From: JBLHKE01 sp047619485
Lineage (GTDB): Bacteria; Verrucomicrobiota; Verrucomicrobiia; Verrucomicrobiales; DEV007
Length of the DNA: 9,991 nucleotides
Assembly (NCBI GenBank): GCA_047619485.1
Contig: JBLHKE010000255.1
Location: 1 to 9,991 of the forward strand
Direction: 5' to 3'
Shown: piece by piece, positions 1-6,156 of the stretch
How the letters are laid out: each line of letters opens with the position of its first letter
Numbering within the stretch: the stretch's first letter is position 1
Made by a program: the position numbers and the translations under genes
Notes under the pieces: model-generated
Told to the model about the DNA's origin: nothing
Databases searched by the model: none
What the model saw: only the letters and a program-made list of their open reading frames with translations

Positions 1-215
1 ACGCCCTTGCGGACATAGTCGTTCAGAAAAGAATACGCAGTACGGTCGCGCTCCTTCTCGTTGCTCATCGTCAGCAGGCCACTGGTCTTGTCCACCACCA
101 GAATGTCGCGGTCGTCATGCAGGATCTTGATTCCCCGTGGCTGGTGTCCGCGCTTCTTTTTGACGTCTCGTTTCGGTTTCTTTCTGCGCGCTGACATGAT
201 GCTTGGTTGTTCCAT
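1..215 (-). CDS. RNA pseudouridine synthase, RluA type (partial, 5' end only)
   Basis: The gene runs off the left edge, so only the N-terminal ~71 codons are seen. RluA-family enzymes isomerise specific uridines in rRNA or tRNA to pseudouridine in the cytoplasm. The visible protein has a Lys/Arg-rich start (SARRKKPKRDVKKKRG), then ILHDDRDILVVDKTSGLLT, which matches the first beta-strands of the RluA catalytic domain (usual form: I-L-Y-E-D-x-D-L-x-V-V-D-K-P-x-G-L-L). RTAYSFLNDYVRKG follows, a segment typical of this subfamily. The catalytic HRLDRDTSG segment would lie outside the window. The usual DKP is DKT here. The start is uncertain. In-frame ATGs occur at 245, 215 and 197; the 245 start has a GAGGA nine bases upstream, while 197 begins directly before the basic stretch. 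The gene is divergent from the NYN-domain gene at 341. The family call is fairly sure; the exact RNA target cannot be told. Confidence 0.82.
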   Translation of the reverse strand, partial: MEQPSIMSARRKKPKRDVKKKRGHQPRGIKILHDDRDILVVDKTSGLLTMSNEKERDRTAYSFLNDYVRKG

Positions 216-340
216 CGCACAGAGTGTCCGAGTAGCGAACCGCATTTTGCAAGATCCTCGGGAAATCTTAGCCCAGTCGGCGGCGAGATTTCTCGAACGA
301 TCAAGGTTTTTTTCGGCTTGGTGCCAGTGGTGGTGGAGCT

Positions 341-1093
341 ATGCTTATCAGCGATATGCCTTCCTCCAACAGCGACTCACCCACCGAGAGCATTGCTTTA
401 CTCATCGACGCAGACAACGCGCCGGCGCGGAAGATCGAGTTTATCATGACCGAATTGGCACGCCATGGGGTGGTCAATATCCGCAAGGCCTATGGGAACT
501 GGAAGAAACCGGGCCTGGCTGGTTGGGAGCGGGTGTTGCACGAATATGCAATCCAACCGGTGCAGCACTTCGATCTCGTGAAGGGCAAGAACGCGACGGA
601 CATGGGGCTGCTGATCGATGCGATGGACATCCTCTACACGAAGTCGGTCGACACGTTTTGCCTGGTCTCGTCAGATAGCGATTTCACACCGCTGGTGCAC
701 CGGTTGCGGGCGGATGGGAAAGAGGTGATCGGGTTCGGCGAACAGAAGACCCCGGAGCCGTTCGTCAATGGCTGCACGCATTTTCTGTATCTCGAAGATG
801 CCAAGAAGCCAAAGTCGAAGCCGGTGACGCGGGCCGAGAGGCACCTCGCGTTAGGCAACGAGCTGAAGCGAAATTCGAAATTGATGAATGCGCTACGCAG
901 CGCGATCGACGCGGCGGCGGATGATGACGGCTGGGCACCGCTCGGTCCGGTTGGTGGCCACCTCGGCAACCAGGGGCCGTTCGATCACCGGACGTATGGC
1001 TTTTCGAAGTTGAGTGACCTGTTCGCTGCGATCGATCTGTTCGAGGTCGAGAGATCGAACATTGGCGCACAGACACGCATCCGGCTGCGGTGA
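341..1093 (+). CDS. NYN/LabA-like PIN-fold protein with C-terminal OST-HTH (LOTUS) domain
   Basis: A 250-residue cytoplasmic protein, probably an RNA-binding ribonuclease. The N-terminal NYN domain (about residues 17-153) opens with ALLIDADNAPAR. It carries the acidic residues expected of the PIN-like metal site: D23 and D25 in LIDADN, D87 in KNATDMGLLIDA, and D112/D114 in VSSDSDFTPLV. A basic linker (KKPKSKPVTR, ~155-164) leads to a C-terminal stretch (~178-250, NSKLMNALRSAI to FSKLSDLFAAIDLFEVE). That stretch has the order and spacing of an OST-HTH/LOTUS winged-helix domain, a known RNA-binding module often joined to NYN domains in bacteria. The ATG at 341 has GGTGGAG two bases upstream, which is very close; an in-frame ATG at 356 gives a 245-residue product that keeps every domain. 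The gene stands alone, divergent from the pseudouridine synthase gene. Domain architecture is well supported; substrate and role are unknown. Confidence 0.9.
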   Translation: MLISDMPSSNSDSPTESIALLIDADNAPARKIEFIMTELARHGVVNIRKAYGNWKKPGLAGWERVLHEYAIQPVQHFDLVKGKNATDMGLLIDAMDILYTKSVDTFCLVSSDSDFTPLVHRLRADGKEVIGFGEQKTPEPFVNGCTHFLYLEDAKKPKSKPVTRAERHLALGNELKRNSKLMNALRSAIDAAADDDGWAPLGPVGGHLGNQGPFDHRTYGFSKLSDLFAAIDLFEVERSNIGAQTRIRLR

Positions 1094-1398
1094 TTCCGGT
1101 GCCGGAGCTTGTTTTTAATCTGGCTATGTCTTTATTTTTTCTCGAGATAAAGCCATGTATGGACGAGAATTGGTTGGTCGGCACTCGCAGCAGGAGCTGT
1201 ATCGAGAATTGGTTGATGTCACTGCTGATGCGACTCATGACCCATCGCTGCCGGTGGTGGCGAGGGTTCCTATGAGAATCGAATAAGGTAACCCCAGCAG
1301 GTCGCGGGTATGACGATCGAGAGAAGCTGACAGGCGGGCGCAAGCCTCTGACGCGTCTGTCTGAACAACGACAGGATGTCGATGCTATTTGTTCGGGG
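1094..1398. other. Intergenic region with no convincing gene
   Basis: This gap separates the convergent 3' ends of the NYN gene and the FAD-dehydrogenase gene. It has an AT-rich stretch with an imperfect inverted repeat (CTTTAT at ~1131-1136 against ATAAAG around a central CTCGAG), a possible weak transcription end for the NYN gene. A 13-bp direct repeat, CGAGAATTGGTTG, occurs at 1164-1176 and 1203-1215, 39 bases apart. Close to the end of the minus-strand gene, GACAG and CTGTC (~1328-1362) could form a poor hairpin. A GTG-initiated frame (1090-1275) is open, but its product is short, has no ribosome binding site and resembles nothing recognised. Confidence 0.5.
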
Positions 1399-3015
1399 CT
1401 ACTGATTCAAGATCGCCTCGGCGACTTTCAAGCCGTCGGCGGCGGCGGAGACAATGCCGCCGGCGTAGCCTGCACCTTCTCCGGCGGGGTAGAGGCCGGG
1501 GGTGTTCTCGCTTTCGAGCGTCTTGTTGTCGCGGGTGATCCTGAGTGGCGAGCTGCTGCGCGTTTCGACGGCGGTGAGGACGGCGTCGTGGCGGTCGAAG
1601 CCGGGGATCTCGCGATTGATCCGCGGGATGGCTCTTTTGATGATGTTGGTGACGAAGTCGGGGAGAATCTCGCGGATGTCACAGAGGGTGACGCCGGGTC
1701 GGTAGCTGGGCTCGACTTTGCCGAGTTCGGTCGAGGCGCGGCCGGCGAGGAGGTCGCCGACTAGCTGGGCAGGGGCGTGGTTGTTGGCGCCGCCGACCTG
1801 GTAGGCTTTGGCTTCTAGTTTGCGCTGGAAGCGGAGGCCGGCGAGCGGGTCGTTGTCGCTGCCACCGTAATCGTTGGGGCGCATGTCAATCATGAAGCCG
1901 GCGTTGGCGTTAGCCTCGTCGCGCTGGTAGCTGCTCATGCCGTTGGTGACGACGTGTCCGGGCTCTGAGGCCGCTGCGACCACTAGGCCACCGGGGCACA
2001 TGCAGAAACTGTAGGCCGCGCGCTGCTTTTTCGGGTTGGGGCCGTAGTGGTGGGCGAATTTGTACGCGGCGGAGCCGAGCCGTGGGTGCCCGGCGCTCTT
2101 GCCGTAGCGGACGCGGTCGATCATCTTCTGTGGGTGCTCGATGCGTGCGCCGATGGAGAAGGGCTTGGCTTCCATGGCGATGCCTTTTTCGTGGAGCATC
2201 TCGAAGGTGTCACGCGCGCTGTGACCGATGGCCAGGATGAGTTGGTCGGTCTCGATCTCCTCGCCTGTGTGGGTGGTTAGGCCGCGGACTTTGCCGTTCT
2301 CGACGAGGATGTCGGTGAGCCGGGTTTCAAATTTGAACTCGCCGCCAAGGGAGATGATCTTCTCACGGAGGTTGCGCACGACTTTGATGAGCCGGTCGGT
2401 GCCAATGTGTGGTTTGGCGTTGGTGAGGATGTCGTCGGGGGCGCCGAGTTCGGTGAGCTGGCCAAGGATCCAGCGGATGCGGTGCTGGCGGTCTTTGATA
2501 CCGGTGTAGAGCTTGCCGTCGGAGAAGGTGCCAGCACCTCCCTCACCGTATTGGACGTTGGAGTCGGGGTCGAGATCGGAGTCGCCACGCCAGAAGCTGG
2601 TGACGTCGCGGGCGCGTGGACCGGTCATCTTGCCGCGCTCGATCAGCAGCGGTGGGCGGCCTTGCATCGCGAGGAGCAGGCCGGCGAAGAGACCGCAGGG
2701 ACCTGTGCCGATGATGACCGGGCGGCGATCGTTGTTGTTCGCGCGTGGCGGGAACTGGTAGGTGGTGTCGGGTGCGGGGACGACATTGGGGTTGCGGTTC
2801 TTGCCGAGGACTTTTGATTCGTCGCTCACCGTGGCATTGACCGTGTAGATGAAGACGACGCCCTGGGTGTCTTTTTTACGGGCGTCCGGGGAGCGGCGGA
2901 AGACTTCGAGCTTGAGGAGTTCGGTGGCCGGGACGCGCAGGGATTTTAGGACGGCTTGTTGGAGGGCGGCTTCGTCGTGGCCGACGGGGAGTTTAAGTTG
3001 GCGGATTTGGATCAT
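1399..3015 (-). CDS. FAD-dependent dehydrogenase/oxidoreductase, COG2509 type
   Basis: A 538-residue cytoplasmic flavoprotein of a widespread but poorly characterised family; the substrate is unknown. Residues 1-95 form the family's small N-terminal domain (IRQLKLPVGHDEAALQQAVLK, then EVFRRSPDARKK). The FAD-binding Rossmann motif follows: VIIGTGPCGLFAGLLLA (~100-116), which fits GxGxxG, then LLIERG (~123-128) ending the second strand, where E126 would bind the ribose. GEGGAGTFSDGKLYT (~157-171) is a signature of the family. The C-terminal LYPAGEGAGYAGGIVSAAADG (~508 onwards) is the second flavin-contact motif of this fold. Length fits the family (about 520-550). The ATG at 3015 is preceded by an AGAAGG about 11 bases upstream. 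The gene stands alone, transcribed away from the WalJ-like gene, with a shared upstream region holding tandem repeats. The family call is sure; the physiological role is not known. Confidence 0.92.
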   Translation of the reverse strand: MIQIRQLKLPVGHDEAALQQAVLKSLRVPATELLKLEVFRRSPDARKKDTQGVVFIYTVNATVSDESKVLGKNRNPNVVPAPDTTYQFPPRANNNDRRPVIIGTGPCGLFAGLLLAMQGRPPLLIERGKMTGPRARDVTSFWRGDSDLDPDSNVQYGEGGAGTFSDGKLYTGIKDRQHRIRWILGQLTELGAPDDILTNAKPHIGTDRLIKVVRNLREKIISLGGEFKFETRLTDILVENGKVRGLTTHTGEEIETDQLILAIGHSARDTFEMLHEKGIAMEAKPFSIGARIEHPQKMIDRVRYGKSAGHPRLGSAAYKFAHHYGPNPKKQRAAYSFCMCPGGLVVAAASEPGHVVTNGMSSYQRDEANANAGFMIDMRPNDYGGSDNDPLAGLRFQRKLEAKAYQVGGANNHAPAQLVGDLLAGRASTELGKVEPSYRPGVTLCDIREILPDFVTNIIKRAIPRINREIPGFDRHDAVLTAVETRSSSPLRITRDNKTLESENTPGLYPAGEGAGYAGGIVSAAADGLKVAEAILNQ

Positions 3016-3057
3016 AGGATAGGGAGCCTTCTGGGCTCAGGTTGGCGGATTTTTGGC

Positions 3058-3084
3058 CGCAGATTACGCAGATTGCGCAGATTT
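3058..3084. repeat. Three tandem 9-bp repeats, CGCAGATT(A/G/T)
   Basis: Three head-to-tail units, CGCAGATTA, CGCAGATTG and CGCAGATTT, lie in the region between the divergent FAD-dehydrogenase and WalJ-like genes. A separate 12-bp direct repeat, GTTGGCGGATTT, occurs at 2997-3008 (inside the first codons of the FAD gene) and at 3041-3052. Short tandem repeats of this general form occur between genes in many bacteria, so this may be one copy of a dispersed family. A role as operator sites is possible but unsupported. Confidence 0.75.
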
Positions 3085-3190
3085 TATTGGTTGGGTGAGT
3101 TGAGGGGATTGGGTTTCCTGTTGGAGGATCTTTGGGCCTGAGTTGCGCGGCGGTCGTTGAGGCTGGACTCCACGACTAGTTTTGATTGCT

Positions 3191-3219
3191 TTGAATTGGG
3201 TTTTACGGGATGCTTTAAT
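3191..3219 (+). promoter_or_regulatory. Candidate sigma70-type promoter for the WalJ-like gene
   Basis: TTGAAT (3191-3196) is separated by exactly 17 bases from TTTAAT (3214-3219). These match the -35 consensus TTGACA at four of six positions and the -10 consensus TATAAT at five of six. Transcription would begin near 3226, about 29 bases before the ATG at 3255. No ribosome binding site of Shine-Dalgarno type is visible in that leader. The call rests on sequence match and position only. Confidence 0.5.
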
Positions 3220-3254
3220 TTCTCGGGAAACTGTGCTTCTCGATTTCGTGTAAT

Positions 3255-4160
3255 ATGTTGAATATCACCATCTTGGGGAGCGGAAGCTCTGGTAATAGTG
3301 CGCTGATTTGTTCGGGGGATACCCGGCTATTGGTGGATGCTGGGCTGTCGGCGAAGCAGCTGCGGCTGCGGCTGGAGTCGATCGGAGTCGAGCCGGAGTC
3401 GCTCGATGGGATTCTGCTGACACATGAGCATGGCGACCATACACGGGGGATCGAAGTTTTCTGCAGGAAAGTGACGGTGCCGATTTTTTGCACGGCGCGC
3501 ACCAAGATAGTGGTGAGCGATGGGATGAAGACCGAGAAGAATTGGAAGGTGATTCCGTCGGGGGGCGAGTTCGAGATCGCGGGGCTGGCGATGCGGAGTT
3601 TTCCCGTGGCACATGATGCGGTCGACCCGATGGGGTTCGTTTTCGACGATGGGGAATCGAGTCTCGGCGTGGTGAGCGATGTCGGTTTCGTGACCTCACT
3701 CATGGTGGATGCGGTGAAGGGGGTGAACACGCTTTTTGTGGAGGCGAACTACGACGAGCAGTTGCTCTTCGATGACACCAAGCGGCCGCCGTCGATCAAG
3801 CAGCGGATTTCTTCGCGCCACGGGCACCTCTCGAACGAGCAGACGGCTGACCTGGTGGTGCGTGCCGCGAGCGACGGACTAGAGCGGGTTATCCTCGGGC
3901 ACCTGAGCAGCGACTGCAACACGGCTGAGATCGCGATCGCGGTGGTGGGCGGCAAGCTGGCCGAGGCGACCGGGCGCGAGGTCGAAGTGGTGTGCGCGGA
4001 GGCGGATGTGCCGACCGGTGGCTTTGATGTCTGCACGAAGGTTCCGGTCGAGGAACCTCCGGTGGTGCACGTGAAGGATGAGGTGGTGGTGAGCGAGCGG
4101 AGTGTCGAGGTTCAGGTGGATTTTGATGCTGGGGATATGTACCAGGCTGAGTTGTTCTGA
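3255..4160 (+). CDS. MBL-fold metallo-hydrolase, WalJ/YycJ-type nuclease homologue
   Basis: A 301-residue metallo-beta-lactamase-fold protein of the WalJ/YycJ group, whose studied members act as DNA exonucleases and have been linked to mutation avoidance. It opens with LNITILGSGSSGNSALI (2-18), typical of the group. The metal ligands are visible: THEHGDH (56-62), H120 in VAHDA, D142 in SDVGF, and a late His in HGHLSNEQ (~189-196) or GHLSSDCN (215-222). The fold seems to end near residue 252. The remaining ~49 residues are Val/Glu-rich (VPVEEPPVVHVKDEVVVSER) and look flexible, making the protein longer than usual members (about 260-265). The last five residues are QAELF, which resembles the beta-clamp-binding pentapeptide. 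The ATG at 3255 begins just before the first strand; no Shine-Dalgarno is evident. A candidate promoter lies at 3191-3219. The 3' end is 29 bases from the convergent gene at 4190, with no clear terminator between. Confidence 0.9.
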   Translation: MLNITILGSGSSGNSALICSGDTRLLVDAGLSAKQLRLRLESIGVEPESLDGILLTHEHGDHTRGIEVFCRKVTVPIFCTARTKIVVSDGMKTEKNWKVIPSGGEFEIAGLAMRSFPVAHDAVDPMGFVFDDGESSLGVVSDVGFVTSLMVDAVKGVNTLFVEANYDEQLLFDDTKRPPSIKQRISSRHGHLSNEQTADLVVRAASDGLERVILGHLSSDCNTAEIAIAVVGGKLAEATGREVEVVCAEADVPTGGFDVCTKVPVEEPPVVHVKDEVVVSERSVEVQVDFDAGDMYQAELF

Positions 4161-4189
4161 TCTGGAGTTACGTCGATGGGGCGGTGCTA

Positions 4190-4621
4190 CTACTCCTGTC
4201 TGATTCGTAGTTGGTGCGGATCTGTGGTTAGGCGCAGTGTTTGGCCGTAGTGGATCCCTGCCAGTTTTGGCGCGAGGACTTCGAGGACGCTCTCGCTCTG
4301 GAAGTGCTCAGGCTTGGTTTCCGGGTGTGGGTAGTAGATGAGGGCGGGGTGGCCTTCGAGTTGGCAATCGAAGAATGAAAACGTCTCTGCGGGGCAGTCG
4401 GGATGCCATCGCACCTTGGTTAGGGTCAATTTGGAGTGAATGATCTGGTAGCTCGCAGGTGAGATATCGAGGTTGATGGTGCCCGGGTGAAGTCCGCTAA
4501 CGTCGAGGCCTCCGTCAGCAAATAGCGGCAGTTGGAGCCGCAGAGTTCCGGCGGGAAAGCGCGGGTCAGCGCCTTGGCCAGAAGCGACACCATGGCCGCG
4601 GGTGACCGTTGCTAAGGCCAC
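4190..4621 (-). CDS. Conserved-looking protein of unknown function, faintly RibK-like
   Basis: A 143-residue protein with no signal peptide or membrane segment. Family not recognised with certainty. Visible motifs in order: GVASGQGADPRFPAGTL (11-27), GLHPGTINLDI (43-53), KVRWHP (69-74), FSFFDCQL (81-88), ALIYYPHPETKPEHFQ (93-108) and SVLEVLAPKL (111-120), then a final strand pair. The order (a Gly-rich loop after VASG, PGT-[IL]-N, and LE-[VI]-[LI]-AP before the last strands) recalls archaeal CTP-dependent riboflavin kinases (YPGTLNV and LEVIAP motifs). The resemblance is faint and from memory; a function should not be assigned. The start is GTG at 4621, whose first base is the last base of the preceding gene's TAG stop (TAGTG). 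This suggests translational coupling, and no other start in frame fits better. The stop is TAG. It is co-directional with the GH2-like gene and convergent with the WalJ-like gene. Confidence 0.72.
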   Translation of the reverse strand: MALATVTRGHGVASGQGADPRFPAGTLRLQLPLFADGGLDVSGLHPGTINLDISPASYQIIHSKLTLTKVRWHPDCPAETFSFFDCQLEGHPALIYYPHPETKPEHFQSESVLEVLAPKLAGIHYGQTLRLTTDPHQLRIRQE

Positions 4622-6057
4622 TAGTCAGTAGCGCCTGTGAAGACGGCGGCGCTGATTCCTCGCTCCGTGAGTTTTTCGACCTGATCCGATTTTGGATCGT
4701 AATCGCCCGCGATGCCTACCGCAGCGCGTGCGCTGTCAGAAATTAGAGGCTCAGGCTCGGTGCGTAGATCGCCAGTGGTTTTTCCGGCGGTGTAGCTTTG
4801 ATCGGGGAAGCTCTCTTCCGACCAGATCGCGATCGATGGGTGATTGAAATAGCGTGCGCTCAGATCCTGCAGCTCGGCGCAGCGGTTTTTCGACGCCTTC
4901 TCGTCTGCTTTGTGAGAGGGCAAGTCTTGCCAGATAATTACACCGAGTCGATCGGCCCAGTGGTAGATGCGTGGCGAGTCCATGCCGGCAGGCTTGCGGA
5001 TCAGGTTGTAGCCTTTGGCTTTGATAGATTCGACTCGCGAGCGGATCTCGGAGTCGCTCATCGCTGAATGGCGGTTGGCATCCTCAAGGCCGATCAGGAA
5101 GATCTGCTCATCGTTGAGTGCGAAGCGTGAGTGCCCGGCCGCGTCTGTTGTGTTGCCCACCTCGCGCAGCGCGAAGTAGCTGGTGACATCGTCATGGGTC
5201 GATTGATCCTCGTTGGCCAGGCGGATGCGTAGTCCGTAGAGCTTGGGGGCGTCGGGCGACCAGAATTTAGGCTCCGGGATGGTGAAGGTCGTTTCGTAGC
5301 CACCTTTCTCGAAGTGGTAGAAGGCGCTGCCGCTGGCGACTTCCTTATCACCATCGAGTGCGCGGACCTCAAGCGTGCGGAAGTTCGCCTGTCCCCAGAT
5401 CGTTGCGTAGACGGTGACCTTGCCGCTGCTGGGGTCAGTGGTGATTTTTAAGGTGGAGAGGTGCGAGCGGGGGACGATCTCGAGCCAGACCTCGCCGGTG
5501 ATCCCGGTCGCTTGCGCTTGCGGGTCGGGGCTCCATGCAGAGATGGCGATCTCCTGGGTTGGCGTCTTTGTTAGGGCCTGCGTGATGTCGGTGTTGAACG
5601 GCGCGTCGGCGCCAGAGTGCATGTTGAGGAGCATGCCGTTGACCGTGACGAGGGCTTCAGTGGTAACGCTGTTGCAGTGGAGGTGTAAGGTCTGGCCAGG
5701 CTTGAGCTCGGGCGTTTCGATCTGCCGACGGTACCAGATTCGCTTGGTCGCATCCAGCTGCTCCGCCGGGGAGGTCGCTGAGGTGCCTGCGTTCATCGGG
5801 ATCTGGGTCTTGCCGAGCCACTTTTCTGGCGGGTTGGCGATCGCATCTTTGTCCGAAATCGCGTAGTCCCAATCGCCCTGGAGATCGATCCAGCTCGGGC
5901 GCATCATCATCGGTCGGGGGGAGTTGGCACGCTCCGGCTTCGCCCGCAGGGCGTTCGTGTTGCCGTCGCCGCCTGACTCCTGAGCCGTGTTTTGTGCCAT
6001 CAGGGATGGTGGCAGCAGGACTAATAGGAGCAGCGTAGGGAGGTGAGGGAATTTCAT
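4621..6057 (-). CDS. Secreted GH2-like protein, shortened and apparently lacking catalytic residues
   Basis: A 478-residue exported protein related to glycoside hydrolase family 2 (beta-galactosidase/glucuronidase type). The ATG at 6057 is chosen because it begins a clear Sec signal peptide (MKFPHLPTLLLLVLLPPSL, likely cut after LMA near residue 21); frame extension to 6129 adds 24 residues before it and overlaps the divergent gene's leader. The jelly-roll sugar-binding domain (~50-195) contains RPSWIDLQGDWDYAI, WYRRQ and LHCNSVTTEALVTVNG. An Ig-like domain (~200-295) ends with KFWSPDAPKLYGL. The TIM-barrel part (~297-478) has FALREVG, FALNDEQIFLIG, YNLIRKP, DRLGVIIWQDLP and NHPSIAIW. After this tryptophan, GH2 enzymes have an Asn-Glu whose Glu is the acid/base; here the sequence is WSEESFPD, so it is not conserved. 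No nucleophile motif is seen, and the protein stops right after GISAAVFTGATD, where relatives continue. It may bind rather than cleave glycans. It is divergent from the oxidoreductase at 6157 and coupled by TAGTG to the next gene. Confidence 0.85.
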   Translation of the reverse strand: MKFPHLPTLLLLVLLPPSLMAQNTAQESGGDGNTNALRAKPERANSPRPMMMRPSWIDLQGDWDYAISDKDAIANPPEKWLGKTQIPMNAGTSATSPAEQLDATKRIWYRRQIETPELKPGQTLHLHCNSVTTEALVTVNGMLLNMHSGADAPFNTDITQALTKTPTQEIAISAWSPDPQAQATGITGEVWLEIVPRSHLSTLKITTDPSSGKVTVYATIWGQANFRTLEVRALDGDKEVASGSAFYHFEKGGYETTFTIPEPKFWSPDAPKLYGLRIRLANEDQSTHDDVTSYFALREVGNTTDAAGHSRFALNDEQIFLIGLEDANRHSAMSDSEIRSRVESIKAKGYNLIRKPAGMDSPRIYHWADRLGVIIWQDLPSHKADEKASKNRCAELQDLSARYFNHPSIAIWSEESFPDQSYTAGKTTGDLRTEPEPLISDSARAAVGIAGDYDPKSDQVEKLTERGISAAVFTGATD

Positions 6058-6156
6058 TCTGACTCTAAATGATAGCAATCTGGGACTTTTAATCCACCAA
6101 GAATGCGCTCGCTGATCACTTGTCACCATCCCCCGGGTATGCCACCTTTATTCAAT

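Noticed and set aside
61..678. Plus-strand open frame of 205 codons
   Set aside because: It overlaps the pseudouridine synthase gene antisense and the NYN gene in another frame; the product has no recognisable motif.
1090..1275. GTG-initiated small open frame overlapping the NYN stop codon
   Set aside because: There is no ribosome binding site and no recognisable motif, and the internal repeat alone is not evidence of coding.
765..1343. Minus-strand open frame of 192 codons covering the end of the NYN gene and the following gap
   Set aside because: Its start lies in the gap without a ribosome binding site, the product is Ser/Arg-rich without motifs, and most of it is antisense to the OST-HTH coding region.
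4520..4534. QLPLF inside the 143-residue protein, a clamp-like pentapeptide
   Set aside because: It lies at residues 30-34 within what looks like a beta-strand of the folded domain, not in a flexible tail, so clamp binding is unlikely.
6058..6156. Possible divergent promoters between the GH2-like and first oxidoreductase genes
   Set aside because: TTGTCA and TATCAT-like hexamers are present, but none pairs with a partner at 16-18 bp spacing in a position that leaves a reasonable leader.
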